A stretch of 64,000 nt of DNA. It comes from Bartonella schoenbuchensis R1 (lineage in GTDB: Bacteria; Pseudomonadota; Alphaproteobacteria; Rhizobiales; Rhizobiaceae). Within the stretch, counting starts at the first letter, position 1, and every line of letters starts with the position of its first letter. The position numbers and the translations under genes were made by a program. Location of the stretch: the NCBI RefSeq assembly GCF_002022685.1, contig NZ_CP019789.1, positions 186,001-250,000 on the forward strand, given 5' to 3'. Positions 30,270 through 41,532 of the stretch are shown piece by piece. Under the pieces are notes generated by a model that worked only from the letters and a program-made list of their open reading frames with translations, was not told the origin of the DNA and did not search any database.

Positions 30270-31601
30270 ATGACTGTCGAAGAACAAATTGATAAAGCCG
30301 TTTCATTGATTGAAGCGGCAAAGCGTTCTGGTGCAGATGCTGCTGATGCTGTTATTGTCCATTCACATTCTGTTCGTGTATCGGTTCATCTGGGCAAAGT
30401 TGAATCGACAGAAGCTTCAGAAAGTGATGATTTTACATTAAGAGTTTTTGTTGGGAAAAAACTAGCAAGTGTTTCTGCTAATTTGGCATCATATCCAGAA
30501 AAATTAGCAGAACGTGCTGTTGCAATGGCTAAAGCTTCACCTGATAATTTGTTTGAAGGTTTGGTAGATAAAGGATATTTAGTCACTCATCCTAAAGATC
30601 TTGACCTTTTTGATGATTTTGTTCCGCAAAGTCAGTTTTTAACAGAAGATGCTTTAAAAATGGAAGCAGCAGCTCTTGATGTTAAAGGGGTCAACAATTC
30701 TGGTGGTGCTACAACGGCTTACGGCAATAGTGGGCTTGTTCTTATAACCAGCAATGGTTTTTGTGGGGCGTATCGTTCTAGCTGTTTTTCACGTTCTTGT
30801 AGTGCACTTGCTGGTGAAAGTACAGCAATGGAACGAGATTATGATTATACAACTTCTTTACATTTTTCTGATTTGGAAGATGCAGAAGTTATTGGCAAAA
30901 ATGCAGGATCAAGAGCAGTTCGGCGTTTAGGAGCAGTTCGTGCAGCTACTGGGGTAGTTGATGTTATTTTTGATCCGCGTGTGGCTCGCGAAATTGCTGG
31001 GCATATTGCATGTATGGTTAATGGAGCATCGGTTGCTCGTAAAACAAGCCTTTTACAAAATTTACAAGGGACAAGGGTGATGAAACCTGATGTCAATGTA
31101 ACAGATCAGCCTTTGAGATTGCGAGGGAATGCTTCTCGTCCTTTTGATGGTGAAGGGGTAGAAGGACAAACATTGAATATTATTGAAAATGGTGTTTTAA
31201 AAACTTGGCTTCTTTCATCATCAGCAGCTCGTGAATTGGGGCTTGAAACCAATGGGCACGGTGTGCGTTGCGGATCGTTTATTCAACCAGCGAGTACTAA
31301 TTTTGCTATTGAACCGGGTTTAGCATCACCTCATGATATGATAAAAGCTTTACGAAATGGTTTTTATGTTACAGAATTGTTTGGGCATGGGGTTGATTTT
31401 GTTACCGGTCAATATAGTCGTGGTGCTTCCGGTTTTTGGATTGAAAATGGTGAAATCGCTTATCCAGTGGCTGAAGTAACTTTGGGCTCTGATTTGCTTC
31501 ATATGTTAGCGCATTTAACACCGGCCACTGATATTGATCGACGTTATGCAACAGCTTCTCCAACATTGTTAATTGAAGGAATGACACTTGCAGGAAAATA
31601 A
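30270..31601 (+). CDS. pmbA: TldD/PmbA-family protein, PmbA type
   Basis: 443 residues from the ATG at 30270, which has GAAGGAG 6 bases upstream; a TTG 15 bases earlier is not needed. PmbA pairs with TldD to form a metalloprotease that processes peptides such as microcin B17 and CcdA; PmbA itself lacks the HExxxH motif, and none is visible here. Conserved parts include the N-terminal ADAADAVIVHS, GVVDVIFDPRVAREIAGHI in the middle and GHGVDFVTGQYSRGASGFWIENGE near the end. Its last 14 bases overlap the next gene. Confidence 0.9.
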   Translation: MTVEEQIDKAVSLIEAAKRSGADAADAVIVHSHSVRVSVHLGKVESTEASESDDFTLRVFVGKKLASVSANLASYPEKLAERAVAMAKASPDNLFEGLVDKGYLVTHPKDLDLFDDFVPQSQFLTEDALKMEAAALDVKGVNNSGGATTAYGNSGLVLITSNGFCGAYRSSCFSRSCSALAGESTAMERDYDYTTSLHFSDLEDAEVIGKNAGSRAVRRLGAVRAATGVVDVIFDPRVAREIAGHIACMVNGASVARKTSLLQNLQGTRVMKPDVNVTDQPLRLRGNASRPFDGEGVEGQTLNIIENGVLKTWLLSSSAARELGLETNGHGVRCGSFIQPASTNFAIEPGLASPHDMIKALRNGFYVTELFGHGVDFVTGQYSRGASGFWIENGEIAYPVAEVTLGSDLLHMLAHLTPATDIDRRYATASPTLLIEGMTLAGK

Positions 31602-32394
31602 CGCGCATTATCATTCTGACCTTAATCTTTTGCTTGATGTTTGTCGGGAAGCGGGGGATTTAGCGATGAAATATTTTGGGTATGAGCAAGAAGTTTGGAT
31701 CAAAGATGGTAATTCACCGGTCAGTGAGGCGGATTTCGCGGTTGATCACTTTTTGAAGGAACGACTTCTTGAAGCGCGACCAACTTATGGTTGGATTTCA
31801 GAAGAAATGAAAGAAAATCAAAAACAACAGGTTTATGAACGCTATTTTATGGTTGATCCCATTGATGGAACGCGTGGTTTTCTTTCTGGCAGTGTTTATT
31901 GGTGTGTTTCAGTTGCCATTATTGAAAATGGGCGTCCTGTTGTGGGTGTTTTGCAGTGTCCGGCTAAAGGTGATGTTTATGCTGCTGCCATTGGTCAGGG
32001 GGCGACGTTAAATGGTATAAAGTTGCCTCGCTTAATGTCGTCTTGTGTTAATCGGAAATATAGAATTTCGCTTGATCAATCAGTTGCTCAAAAGTTACCA
32101 TGCGATTTTTTAAATCAGGTTAGTTTTTTTCGTTATATTCCCTCTCTTGCTTACCGTATTGCCCTTATTGCTCAAGGTGAGATCGATCTTGTGTTGGTTC
32201 GACCAAATTGTCATGGTTGGGATATTGCTGCTGCTGATCTTATTTTGCAAGAGTGTGGTGGATGTTTTATATCATTTGATGCACCGTTTATTTCTTATAG
32301 AATTGAGCCTTATCAATATGGATTTTTAATTGCCGGTGAAAATAATTGCTGTCAGGATATGATAGATGTTGTTCGTCAAGCAAAGTTAGTTTAA
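31588..32394 (+). CDS. CysQ/inositol monophosphatase-family phosphatase
   Basis: Magnesium-dependent phosphatase of 268 residues, most like 3'(2'),5'-bisphosphate nucleotidase (CysQ), which removes PAP from sulfate assimilation. Metal-binding motifs are ISEEMKEN (Glu pair), DPIDGTRGF, and WDIAAADLIL. Starting at TTG at 31588 (AAGGA 7 bases upstream) is required because no suitable ATG follows; the start overlaps pmbA by 14 bases. The order CysQ-like, DUF4170, DUF374, waaA, lpxK is conserved in Rhizobiales. Confidence 0.82.
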   Translation: MQENNAHYHSDLNLLLDVCREAGDLAMKYFGYEQEVWIKDGNSPVSEADFAVDHFLKERLLEARPTYGWISEEMKENQKQQVYERYFMVDPIDGTRGFLSGSVYWCVSVAIIENGRPVVGVLQCPAKGDVYAAAIGQGATLNGIKLPRLMSSCVNRKYRISLDQSVAQKLPCDFLNQVSFFRYIPSLAYRIALIAQGEIDLVLVRPNCHGWDIAAADLILQECGGCFISFDAPFISYRIEPYQYGFLIAGENNCCQDMIDVVRQAKLV

Positions 32395-32438
32395 TCAAAT
32401 AAACGTAAGACTAAAAATTTAATGATACGGAGGCAGTA

Positions 32439-32681
32439 ATGAATGAAACCAACAAGAAAAAGCAATTATTGCACCTTGTATTTGGTGGGGAATTAAAAAA
32501 TCTTGATGATAATCAATTTAAAAATATTAATGATTTGGATGTAGTAGGTATTTTTCCAGACTACCAATCAGCTCATGCGGCATGGCGGGCAAAGGCGCAA
32601 AGTAGTGTAGATAACGCATTACAACGTTATTATATTGTGCATTTGCACCGACTTCTTGATCCTGAAATAAGTGATGCATAA
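32439..32681 (+). CDS. DUF4170 small protein
   Basis: An 80-residue protein with the DUF4170 pattern: LVFGGEL near residue 15, VGIFPDYQSAHAAWRAKAQ in the middle and YYIVHLHRLLDPE at the end. Function is unknown. A GGAGG site precedes the ATG. In Rhizobiales it commonly lies between the CysQ-like and lipid A genes, as here. Confidence 0.8.
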   Translation: MNETNKKKQLLHLVFGGELKNLDDNQFKNINDLDVVGIFPDYQSAHAAWRAKAQSSVDNALQRYYIVHLHRLLDPEISDA

Positions 32682-32751
32682 TTTATATTCAAACATTATT
32701 TTCCGGCTACAATAAAGCAGTCAGATTAAATTGACTGGATTTGACATCAAG

Positions 32752-33507
32752 ATGAGTGAAATAATTCAAAAGAAAACGGATAGTGTTTTAAAGCGATTTT
32801 GGCGAAAAAATCGTGGTTCATTGATGAAATCGTGGTTTGTCCAAGTTTTTGTTGTATGGTTATTGGTTAACTATCTACGTTTTGTTTATTGGACAAATCC
32901 GCGATTAAAAAGTTCAGATGATCTTACAAAGACATATAATGCTCATAATCCATTTATTATCACATTTTGGCATGGGCGCCATATTATGGCGCCTTTTCTG
33001 CGTTCTCGAGATGAAGTAGTTATGGCTATGTTTTCTCGTTCTGCAGATGCAGAAATAAATGCGCAATTAGCAAAAAAATTGGGGCTTGAAATTGTACGTG
33101 GTTCAGGGGGGCGCGGTCAAACGCATCACGTAAATAAGGGGGGTGCGCAGGCGTTGTTAACGCTAAAAAACGCTCTTAAATCTGGAAAAACGGCAGCTAT
33201 GATTGCAGATATTTCGCATAAAAAAGCACGTGAAGCTGGGAGAGGAATTATTTTATTAGCTAAATTATCTGGTCGTCCTATTATTCCTTGTGTATATGCT
33301 TTTTCAAGAGAGAAAATTCTTGAAAAAACATGGGATAAAACTGCAATTCCACTCCCTTTTGGGCGTTCAATTGTTCTCGTTGGGGAGGCATTTTTTGTTT
33401 CTAAAGATGCAAGTGATGCTTTGCTAGAAGAAAAACGCATGCAATTAACAGATATGATGAATCGCTTAACAGATGAAGCTTATAACCGTCTTGCAATAGG
33501 TGAGTAA
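32752..33507 (+). CDS. DUF374 lysophospholipid acyltransferase-like protein
   Basis: Probable membrane-associated acyltransferase of 251 residues (DUF374 family) encoded just before waaA. I start at the ATG at 32752; a TTG 21 bases earlier is possible. A membrane segment lies near residues 27-45. The motif TFWHGRHIMAPFL resembles the HxxxxD-type acyltransferase site, and VRGSGGRGQTHHVNKGGAQAL and MIADISHKKAREAGRGIILLAKLSGRPIIP are family blocks. The location implies a role in lipid A or phospholipid acylation, by context only. Confidence 0.78.
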   Translation: MSEIIQKKTDSVLKRFWRKNRGSLMKSWFVQVFVVWLLVNYLRFVYWTNPRLKSSDDLTKTYNAHNPFIITFWHGRHIMAPFLRSRDEVVMAMFSRSADAEINAQLAKKLGLEIVRGSGGRGQTHHVNKGGAQALLTLKNALKSGKTAAMIADISHKKAREAGRGIILLAKLSGRPIIPCVYAFSREKILEKTWDKTAIPLPFGRSIVLVGEAFFVSKDASDALLEEKRMQLTDMMNRLTDEAYNRLAIGE

Positions 33508-33519
33508 GGTTTATTGAAG

Positions 33520-34842
33520 ATGATAGACTTAAAAGCACGAATAGCTCTTTCAATTTATCGAATAGTTGGTTCTTGTTCGCGCCCTATAGTGCCCTTTTAT
33601 TTATTTTGTCGTACTATGTGTGGAAAGGAAGAACGGGGCCGTCAGAAGGAACGTTTGGGTAAAAGTCATAAAGCGCGTCCTCAAAGTCCATTGATTTGGT
33701 TTCATGCGGCTAGTATTGGAGAAACACTTTCTCTTTTCCCGCTTATTAATTATATCTTATCTTTAAAAATTAATGTATTGTTGACAACAAGTACTGTGAC
33801 ATCTTCCACTCTTGTGAAAAAGCATTTTGGTGATCGGTTAATTCATCAATATGCTCCATTGGATTTAGAATCGGCCGTATGTCGTTTTATTAGCAATTGG
33901 AAGCCTGATTTAGTCTTGACTTGTGAATCAGAAATTTGGCCTTTACGTATAAAAACACTTGCTAAAATGCGTATTCCACAGATTCTGGTTAACGCACGTA
34001 TGTCTGAACATTCTTTTAAGGCGTGGCAAAAACGATTACCCTTTGCTAAGCATATTTTTAAACATATTGATATGGTTATTTGTCAAAGTCAAAAGGATGT
34101 AGCTTATTATCACGCGCTTGGGGTAAAGTCTGTTGCGCTTTCTGGTAATCTTAAAACTGATGTTGTTCCGATTGTAAACCAATCGTTAGTTACACGTTAT
34201 TGTAATGCTATTGGCAATCGTCCAGTTTGGGCTGCTATTTCAACCCATGAAGGGGAAGAGAAGATAGTTTTTGAGGTTCATAAAATTCTTAAAAATTATT
34301 GGCCAGATTTATTAACAATCGTTGTTCCGCGTCATCCTGAACGTTCAGAAGATATTATCAAGGCATGTAGTGATAAAGGCTTGCATTTTGTTCGTAGAAG
34401 CAGGCATGCTGTCCCGGATGCAAATACAGATATTTTACTGGGAGATACAATTGGGGAAGTAGGGCTTTTTCTTCGCTTATCGAAAGTTGCTTTCATTGGT
34501 AAATCGTTATGTGGTTATGGTGGTCATAATCCATTGGAATTGGCTTTGCTTGGTGTAGCTATTTTAACGGGGCCTCATGTCGCAAATTTCCGAGATATAT
34601 TTGAACATTTTTTATCTCGTGATGCAGCTTTTGTGGTTGAAGATACTGCACAGCTTGCACTTCAAGTACAGAAGCTTTTAAAAGATGAAATATTGAGGCA
34701 AGAAATGGCTAATAAAGCTTATGAAATAGCAACAGATATGGCAGGTGCACTTGAGCGCACATTAAAGCTTCTTGATCCATTTTTACAGCCACTTGTAATG
34801 CAGACGAGTTTAAGTCAGTGTCGGAGTGGGTATGCTTATTAG
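33520..34842 (+). CDS. waaA: Kdo transferase (3-deoxy-D-manno-octulosonic acid transferase)
   Basis: Inner-membrane glycosyltransferase adding Kdo to lipid IVA, 440 residues from the ATG at 33520 (a TTG at 33514 is equally well placed for AAGG and is the alternative). N-terminal membrane helix, then the GT30 domain with [17 protein letters not shown], the catalytic Glu in [22 protein letters not shown], and the donor-site segment [11 protein letters not shown] followed by [12 protein letters not shown]. Its end overlaps lpxK by 11 bases. Confidence 0.94.
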   Translation: MIDLKARIALSIYRIVGSCSRPIVPFYLFCRTMCGKEERGRQKERLGKSHKARPQSPLIWFHAASIGETLSLFPLINYILSLKINVLLTTSTVTSSTLVKKHFGDRLIHQYAPLDLESAVCRFISNWKPDLVLTCESEIWPLRIKTLAKMRIPQILVNARMSEHSFKAWQKRLPFAKHIFKHIDMVICQSQKDVAYYHALGVKSVALSGNLKTDVVPIVNQSLVTRYCNAIGNRPVWAAISTHEGEEKIVFEVHKILKNYWPDLLTIVVPRHPERSEDIIKACSDKGLHFVRRSRHAVPDANTDILLGDTIGEVGLFLRLSKVAFIGKSLCGYGGHNPLELALLGVAILTGPHVANFRDIFEHFLSRDAAFVVEDTAQLALQVQKLLKDEILRQEMANKAYEIATDMAGALERTLKLLDPFLQPLVMQTSLSQCRSGYAY

Positions 34843-35851
34843 AGCTCCCCATTTTTGGTGGAAAAATAAAAGCATTTTACGTTTTTTATTTACACCCATT
34901 GCTAAAGTTTATGGCTATTTTTCACATTGTCGTATGAAAAGACAGCCCTGTGTTATTGATTTGCCAGTTTTGTGTATTGGCAATTTTACATTAGGTGGAG
35001 CGGGCAAAACACCTGTTGTGATTGCTTTTGCCAAGGTAGCCAAAGAGCTTGGTTTTGTTCCTGGCATTGTGTCGCGTGGTTATGGAGGGACGGCTAAAGG
35101 TGTACGTCTTGTTAATGAGAAATATGACAATGCACGTGATGTTGGAGATGAGCCGCTTTTACTTGCACGTTATGCTTTGGTTGCAGTATCGCCTGATCGT
35201 TATGCGGCGGCACAACGCCTTAAGGAGGAGGGCTGTGATCTTATTTTGATGGATGATGGGTTTCAAAGTCGTCGCCTTTATATGGATTATGCATTACTTG
35301 TGGTGGATGCAATGCGTGGTTTTGGAAACGGGGCTGTTTTTCCAGCAGGGCCCTTGCGTGCACCATTAGAAACTCAGTTTTCTTTAATGGATAGCGTTTT
35401 AGTCATTGGTCATGCGGCTTCTCATAATGATGTGGCTTTTTTGGTAGCAGTTTCTGGAAAACCCTTGCATTATGCTCGTCTTAAACCCTTGGTTACTGAT
35501 GAGGTTGCTGGAAAATCTTTTTTAGCGTTTGCTGGTATTGGAAACCCAGATAAATTTTTCAAATCCATTAAAGAAATGTCTGGTCATGTTGTACAAACTC
35601 GTTCTTATCCAGACCACTATTTTTTTACCAGTACGGATTTAAAGAACCTTGCACAAGAAGCCAGAATTCACAATTTGTGGTTGGCTACAACTGCTAAGGA
35701 TTATACTCGCATACAAGCAAATGGTTTGCAAAAGGAATTAAAAAATCTTACCATATTTGATGTTGAAGTCGATTTTGTTCAGGCAGATTTTTGCCGTATA
35801 TTGCTTGAAGAGGTTATGACCCGTTTTAGGAAACGCAAGCATTCTTTTTAA
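34832..35851 (+). CDS. lpxK: tetraacyldisaccharide 4'-kinase
   Basis: Lipid A kinase that phosphorylates the 4' position of the disaccharide precursor, 339 residues. The N-terminal helix anchors it to the inner membrane. The P-loop region reads [14 protein letters not shown], followed by [17 protein letters not shown] and DDGFQSRRL, all family signatures. The ATG at 34832 has GGAG 5 bases upstream; a GTG 6 bases earlier is also in frame. It overlaps waaA, so the two are coupled. Confidence 0.95.
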   Translation: MLIRAPHFWWKNKSILRFLFTPIAKVYGYFSHCRMKRQPCVIDLPVLCIGNFTLGGAGKTPVVIAFAKVAKELGFVPGIVSRGYGGTAKGVRLVNEKYDNARDVGDEPLLLARYALVAVSPDRYAAAQRLKEEGCDLILMDDGFQSRRLYMDYALLVVDAMRGFGNGAVFPAGPLRAPLETQFSLMDSVLVIGHAASHNDVAFLVAVSGKPLHYARLKPLVTDEVAGKSFLAFAGIGNPDKFFKSIKEMSGHVVQTRSYPDHYFFTSTDLKNLAQEARIHNLWLATTAKDYTRIQANGLQKELKNLTIFDVEVDFVQADFCRILLEEVMTRFRKRKHSF

Positions 35852-35878
35852 TCTATATTTAAAGCGCTAGTTTCTGCT

Positions 35879-36121
35879 TTACGGGTTTTCATTCGCTATT
35901 TTTAATAATTGGCGAAGATGTGGATTGCATTCAAGTTCACGACGATAGGACAATTCACAACTAGCATATGCTTCTTGACGATGATGATTCCAGTATTTTA
36001 GGTCATCTATAGGGATTTTTTGTCCGCTGACAGCACAAAGAGTATAGGTTCCGTAGTTCACAATTTTGTATCCATTACTAGAATACTGAATAGTTGCTTC
36101 ACGTTCGTTATTAGAAAACAT
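35879..36121 (-). CDS. DUF2093 small protein
   Basis: An 80-residue protein of the DUF2093 family, function unknown. It has the pattern EATIQYSSNGYKIVNYGTYTLCAVSGQKIPIDDLKYW followed by RQEAYASCELSYRRE (shown in part). It lies between convergent lpxK and co-directional mutL, as in other Rhizobiales, where it often neighbours lpxK. Confidence 0.75.
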   Translation of the reverse strand: MFSNNEREATIQYSSNGYKIVNYGTYTLCAVSGQKIPIDDLKYWNHHRQEAYASCELSYRRELECNPHLRQLLKIANENP

Positions 36122-36235
36122 TCTCTATGGACCCTTTCTATTCTTATAAGACATATAAAGTGCCATAAGATGCTTTCTTTATAAAGTCGAGAGTGAATTA
36201 AAATATTTTTTCAGGTTAAAATAGTGAGTGAGATT

Positions 36236-38083
36236 TTATTTTCTTCCAAAAAGACGTTCTATATCGGCTAGTTTGAGTTCAATATAAGTAGGGCGACCAT
36301 GATTACATGTGCTTGAATTAGGTGTTGCTTCCATTTGCCGTAAAAGAGCATTCATTTCTTTAGGATGCAAAAGGCGTCCTGAACGTATTGAACTATGACA
36401 AGCCATAGTTGCTGCAACATGATTGAGCATTGCTTTTAAATTATCTGTGGTATCATATTCAGACGCTTCATCGACAAGGTCTTTGATAAGAGCTTGTGCA
36501 TTGATTTCTCCTAACATGGTAGGTGTTTCACGCACTACGATTGCCCCTGATCCGAATGCTTCAATTCCTAAACCAAATTTTTGCAAAACATCTTTATGTA
36601 CTAAAAGACACGCTGCATCTTCTTCAGAGAGTTCTACAATTTCAGGAATAAGCAATAGTTGTGAAGGCAATGGTTTGGAGTAAAGTGCATTTTTAAGGGC
36701 TTCATAAACCAATCTTTCATGGGCAGCATGCTGGTCTACAATAATCAAACTATTTTTGGTTTGAGCAACAATATAATTTTTATGAATTTGTGCTTTTGCA
36801 GCTCCTAATGGATAGTATAATTCTTCTGATGTAGAGGTATTTACAAAACCTACGTCACTACTAGGTGTGTTTACATACTCTATCATAGGGGTGATATCTT
36901 CTCTTAAACCAGAAAAGTCGGGAATATCTACTGGTTTATGATCTGCTGATGTAGTTCCTGGTGCAACATACTGTGGTTGCGGACTATAAGAAAAGGGCTG
37001 ATGAGGGCTAGGGCTTCTAAAAGTTTTGAATGATGATTGTCTTTGAAATGCAGCTAACATCGCTTTAGAGCCTGTTGAACTAGGGCGAATGCCAGTCTGG
37101 CGTAATGCCTCGTGAATGGCTCCAATAATTAATCCGCGAATTAAACCGGGGTCACGGAATCTTACATCAGCTTTTGCTGGGTGCACATTGACATCTACAT
37201 CAGCAGGGGGCAAATCAATAAAAAGAATGGATACAGCATGGCGATTTGGAGCCATAACATCGGTGTAAGCTCCCCGGATTGCTCCCGATAAAAATTTATC
37301 ACGCACTGGGCGCCCATTAACATAGACAAATTGATGAAGACTATTACCACGATTGAAAGATGGCAAACAAGCAAAACCAGTTAAACGAGCTGTTTCACGC
37401 TCAGCATTTAGTGTGATAGTGTTGGAGCCAAACTCTTTTCCCATAATCTGTGTAATACGTTCTAATTGCCCTTGGGTGTTGTTTTCAGTTGCGGGTAATT
37501 CTATGAGAGTTCGGTCTTTACCAGAAAGAGAAAAACGGATATGTGGAAATGCGATAGCAATTCGTTTAATCATATCTGTAATAGCGTTCATTTCAGCGCT
37601 ATCAGTTTTCATGAATTTTAGCCGTGCTGGTGTCACAAAAAAAAGGTCACGAACTTCAACAGTTGTTCCAGAATTGGCAGCAGCAGGTTTTGGTCCTTCA
37701 ATTTTTCCTGCTGTAACGATAATTTCAGCGGCGCTATCAGCGTCTTGTGTCCGTGAAACGAGTTTAAGTTTAGCAACAGAACCAATAGAAGGTAAGGCTT
37801 CTCCTCGAAATCCAAGGAAGCAAATATTATGTACATCATCGACAAGTTTAGATGTGCAATGACGAGAAATCGCTAAAGTTAATTGATCTTTTGGGATACC
37901 ACAGCCATTATCACTTACTCTTATAAGGTTTTTTCCACCGTTTGCTGTAACAATTTCAATGCGAGTTGCTCCTGCATCAATAGCATTTTCAACAAGTTCT
38001 TTGACAACATTAGCTGGCCGTTCAATAACTTCACCGGCGGCAATTTGGTTAATAATGGTTTCGCTGAGGTGGCGTATGATCAT
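36236..38083 (-). CDS. mutL: DNA mismatch repair protein MutL
   Basis: Mismatch repair ATPase, 615 residues. The N-terminal GHKL domain has [23 protein letters not shown] with the ATP-site Glu and Asn, DNGCGI, and [11 protein letters not shown] proline/serine-rich linker spans about residues 340-430. The C-terminal domain has the endonuclease motif [12 protein letters not shown] and the zinc-site partners ACHSSIRSG and CNHGRPT, so it should be the nicking-competent type rather than the E. coli type. It is followed by a 114-base gap to the DUF2093 gene. Confidence 0.95.
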   Translation of the reverse strand: MIIRHLSETIINQIAAGEVIERPANVVKELVENAIDAGATRIEIVTANGGKNLIRVSDNGCGIPKDQLTLAISRHCTSKLVDDVHNICFLGFRGEALPSIGSVAKLKLVSRTQDADSAAEIIVTAGKIEGPKPAAANSGTTVEVRDLFFVTPARLKFMKTDSAEMNAITDMIKRIAIAFPHIRFSLSGKDRTLIELPATENNTQGQLERITQIMGKEFGSNTITLNAERETARLTGFACLPSFNRGNSLHQFVYVNGRPVRDKFLSGAIRGAYTDVMAPNRHAVSILFIDLPPADVDVNVHPAKADVRFRDPGLIRGLIIGAIHEALRQTGIRPSSTGSKAMLAAFQRQSSFKTFRSPSPHQPFSYSPQPQYVAPGTTSADHKPVDIPDFSGLREDITPMIEYVNTPSSDVGFVNTSTSEELYYPLGAAKAQIHKNYIVAQTKNSLIIVDQHAAHERLVYEALKNALYSKPLPSQLLLIPEIVELSEEDAACLLVHKDVLQKFGLGIEAFGSGAIVVRETPTMLGEINAQALIKDLVDEASEYDTTDNLKAMLNHVAATMACHSSIRSGRLLHPKEMNALLRQMEATPNSSTCNHGRPTYIELKLADIERLFGRK

Positions 38084-38095
38084 AGTTTAATTTAA

Positions 38096-38419
38096 CAAGG
38101 TTCGTTTTTATTGTATAGAAAGAGTAAAAAATATTTACTCAATATTTAAGAATGAGAGAAAGTTGAAAATAATATTTTAAGAATGGTTCTGTTCACTTTC
38201 AATGGAAGAAATAATACATAACTGAAATGTTCAATGTCTCTACTCGTAGATCACACTTTACCAAAGACTGTTCTATCTTTATAGTTTTGAATTATATTAA
38301 TTGCGGTTATAAACCAGTTAAATACATCGGTAAAGAATGAGTTTATTATTCTTAACAAAACTTACGATAACTAATGATCTAGGTCAAAAAGAGGCAAATA
38401 GAAATGAAAGGCAGGATAT
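38096..38419. other. non-coding stretch between divergent mutL and dcd-like gene
   Basis: AT-rich, about 320 bases, no open frame or RNA gene recognised. It must hold the promoters of both divergent genes. Confidence 0.4.
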
Positions 38420-39508
38420 ATGGTGTGCACGAACGGTATTCTCGCAGATAGTGATATACAAGCTTTAATTGATAGTAGCGTTCTTAAAGCTATTTGCCCA
38501 TTTGATGCCGATCAAATACAGCCTGCGAGTATTGATTTACGTTTGGGAAAAAAAGCATATCGTATACGTGCTTCCTTTATGCCAGGACTGGGTACAAAAG
38601 TTTTTGATAAGCTTGAACGGTTAAAGTTGCATGAATTTGATTTGCAAGAAGGAGCAGTTTTAGAAACCGGTTGTGTTTATATTGTTCCTCTTTTAGAAAA
38701 TTTGGATTTGCCAAACATTTTCTCTGCGGTTGCTAATCCTAAAAGTTCTACGGGACGGTTAGATGTTTTTACACGTGTGATTACAGATAATGCTCAAGAG
38801 TTTGATAAAATTTGTGCAGGTTATCATGGCCCACTTTATCTTGAAATTAGTCCACGCACATTTCCGATTTTAGTACGTACAGGTTCGCGTTTATCACAGC
38901 TTCGGTTTCGTAAGGGGCAAAGCTATTTGAATGGAATTGAGTTACATGCTTTGCATAGAAACGAAATGCTTATATCGGATGATTTTCCCAATATTAGCGA
39001 CGATGGTATTGGGCTTTCTGTTAATTTGAAAGGAAATGAAGAAGGGCTTGTGGGTTATCGTGGTAAACATCATACGAGTGTTATTGATGTTGATCAACGT
39101 TGTGTTGCTAATGTTTTAGATTTTTGGGAACCTATTTATGATTGTGGTGAAATGGAATTGGTTCTTGATCCTGATGAGTTTTATATTTTAGTTTCGCAAG
39201 AATCTATCCATGTTCCACCGCTTTATGCTGCTGAAATGACACCATTTAATCCCTTAGTTGGTGAATTTAGAGTACATTATGCAGGTTTTTTTGATCCAGG
39301 ATTCGGGCATACTCAGGCAGGTGGGAAAGGAGCCAGGGCGGTTTTAGAAGTACGTAGCCATGAGGTTCCATTTATTTTAGAGCATGGTCAAATGATCGGT
39401 CGTTTGGTATATGAGCATATGCTTAATCGACCGTCACTTCTTTATGGGCATGATATTGGTTCGCATTATCAAGCACAAGGATTAAAATTGTCTAAGCATT
39501 TTAAATAA
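38420..39508 (+). CDS. dcd: 2'-deoxycytidine 5'-triphosphate deaminase, long alphaproteobacterial form
   Basis: A 362-residue protein of the long DCD family (PF06559 type) found in Alphaproteobacteria, expected to deaminate dCTP to dUTP for dTTP synthesis. The N-terminal half matches dUTPase-fold deaminases with QIQPASIDLRLG, ANPKSSTGRLDVFTRV and a Ser/Arg/Asp active-site pattern. The C-terminal half is a second dUTPase-like repeat with EMTPFNPLVGEFRVHYAGFFDPGFG. It is about twice the length of E. coli Dcd because of this duplication. Confidence 0.85.
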   Translation: MVCTNGILADSDIQALIDSSVLKAICPFDADQIQPASIDLRLGKKAYRIRASFMPGLGTKVFDKLERLKLHEFDLQEGAVLETGCVYIVPLLENLDLPNIFSAVANPKSSTGRLDVFTRVITDNAQEFDKICAGYHGPLYLEISPRTFPILVRTGSRLSQLRFRKGQSYLNGIELHALHRNEMLISDDFPNISDDGIGLSVNLKGNEEGLVGYRGKHHTSVIDVDQRCVANVLDFWEPIYDCGEMELVLDPDEFYILVSQESIHVPPLYAAEMTPFNPLVGEFRVHYAGFFDPGFGHTQAGGKGARAVLEVRSHEVPFILEHGQMIGRLVYEHMLNRPSLLYGHDIGSHYQAQGLKLSKHFK

Positions 39509-39597
39509 GTTTGAAAATACAGATTTTGATCAAATATATAAGTTCATTTTTTGAGGAAACAGCTTTGGTATTTCATATATAGAAAAAGGATATCGCT

Positions 39598-40749
39598 GTG
39601 ATTATTTCTTCAAGTTTTGATTATCGCAAAGCAGCAAAGCGTCGGTTACCTCCCTTTTTATTTCACTATATTGATGGTGGTGCTTATGCTGAAGAAACGA
39701 TGCAGCGTAATTGTAGAGATCTTCATGCACTTACATTACGTCAGCGGATTCTTAAGCACGTTGGAGAGGTTGATCTTTCAACTCAGATTTTTGATCAGAT
39801 ATTGAGTATGCCAATTGTGCTTGCACCTGTTGGGTTAACTGGTATGTATGCGCGTCGTGGTGAGGTAAAAGCTGCACGCGCGGCTGTTGCGAAAGGTATT
39901 CCTTTTACTTTATCTTCTGTTTCAGTTTGCTCTATTGCAGAAGTACAAACAGCAGTTGGAGATGCATTTTGGTTTCAACTTTATGTTCTTAAAGATCGCG
40001 GATTTATGCGTGATGTATTAGAGCGATCCTGGGTAGCTGGTGTACGTACGTTGGTTTTTACGGTTGATATGCCAGTTCCCGGTGCACGTTATCGTGATGC
40101 TCATTCGGGGATGTCTGGGCCTTATGCTAAGTTACGCCGTATGTTACAGGCTGTTGTCCATCCTCATTGGGCTTGGAATGTTGGTGTTATGGGGCGTCCA
40201 CATGATCTTGGAAATGTTTCTACTTATCTTCAAAAGAAAATTAAACTAGAAGATTATATTGGTTGGCTTGATGCAAATTTTGATCCATCGATTGCTTGGC
40301 GTGATTTACAATGGATTCGGGATTTTTGGAAAGGACAAATAATTCTGAAAGGTATCCTTGATCCAAGGGATGCACGTGAAGCAGTGCAATTTGGTGCTGA
40401 TGGTATTGTTGTTTCTAATCACGGTGGGCGTCAACTTGATGGAGTGCTGTCAACTGTGCGGGCGTTGCCAGCAATTGCCGAGGCTGTAAAAGGTGATTTG
40501 ACTATTTTGGCTGACTCTGGCGTTCGGTCTGGCCTTGATGTTGTACGCATGGTGGCACAAGGAGCGGATGCTGCTATGATTGGCCGTGCTTTTGCTTATG
40601 CGCTTGCGGCGACAGGTGAGAAAGGTGTTGCTCATCTCCTTGATCTTTTTGCTAAAGAAATGCGAGTGGCTATGACATTAATTGGTGCCCGTACAATAAA
40701 AGAAATCACACGTGAAAATTTAGTCAATACGGATATTTATAAGGCTTGA
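39598..40749 (+). CDS. lldD: FMN-dependent L-lactate dehydrogenase
   Basis: Alpha-hydroxy-acid dehydrogenase of 383 residues oxidising L-lactate to pyruvate at the membrane. FMN- and substrate-site motifs are [41 protein letters not shown] (Lys251) and [10 protein letters not shown] with catalytic His275, then [13 protein letters not shown]. It begins at GTG with AAGGA 8 bases upstream. It stands alone, with no lldP or lldR next to it. Confidence 0.93.
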   Translation: MIISSSFDYRKAAKRRLPPFLFHYIDGGAYAEETMQRNCRDLHALTLRQRILKHVGEVDLSTQIFDQILSMPIVLAPVGLTGMYARRGEVKAARAAVAKGIPFTLSSVSVCSIAEVQTAVGDAFWFQLYVLKDRGFMRDVLERSWVAGVRTLVFTVDMPVPGARYRDAHSGMSGPYAKLRRMLQAVVHPHWAWNVGVMGRPHDLGNVSTYLQKKIKLEDYIGWLDANFDPSIAWRDLQWIRDFWKGQIILKGILDPRDAREAVQFGADGIVVSNHGGRQLDGVLSTVRALPAIAEAVKGDLTILADSGVRSGLDVVRMVAQGADAAMIGRAFAYALAATGEKGVAHLLDLFAKEMRVAMTLIGARTIKEITRENLVNTDIYKA

Positions 40750-41532
40750 TCAATGCAAAAGCATGCTATGTTATTTTCTTGGAAAGAAGGGTAATTACAA
40801 GGAAAATATAATTTATAGAGTAAGAATAATTTATATCGCTTTATTTTTTAGCGTCTGCAAAAGTGCTAATGCTTTTTTGTTTTTGTATCAATATTTTAAA
40901 ATATATCATTCTTCCACTTAAACGATAAATTAGTTCATAATTTTAGGCTGGAAATCAAGGTGCGTTTTTATCTAAAATATAAGAGATTTAAATAGATTCC
41001 TTAGGTTTTTATATTCAATATTGAAACAATTTTTGCCTAATAACGATTTTGCAAATCACTGTCGAATGCTATTCGATTTTTTCTGTGTGCTGGATGATTG
41101 TATCACTATAGTTCTGAGAGGGTGCTAAGTAAAATTCGTCATTTGTTCTTTTTGAATAAAGTAATTAGCAGCATATTGAACAAGACATATAAGCTACAAA
41201 CAATTTACATTACGGCTCTATAAAGAATAAAGCAGTAGCATTTAACAATGCAAAGCCTTCTCTACACAGATTGCAAAATTTACACAAAGCGTAAACTCAC
41301 ATACAGATGAGTTGTGTGCGAAAAATTCTACTTATTACACTGAAATTAATATCACCGACAAGTTTTGGGCAAGTATAAAGATATTAAGATGCTTGATAGT
41401 TGCTTGTCTTTGATTTGTGAAAAGGACTTATCGCTTTAATTTCTGTCTATACTTGTATCATTTTTACTACAGTTCTTTTGAAGGGTAATGTGAGACTATT
41501 TGTTAGAGCTATCGTAGCTAAGGAGGAAATTT
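40750..41532. other. 780-base non-coding stretch before Hbp copy 5
   Basis: No gene recognised. Close to the next ATG the segment TTTTTACTACAG resembles TTTTTGCTACAG in the leaders of the hbp array, and AAGGAGGAAATTT is a strong ribosome site. Confidence 0.4.

Noticed and set aside
37353-37862. 169-codon plus-strand frame opposite mutL
   Set aside because: Shadow of the well-supported MutL coding sequence on the other strand.
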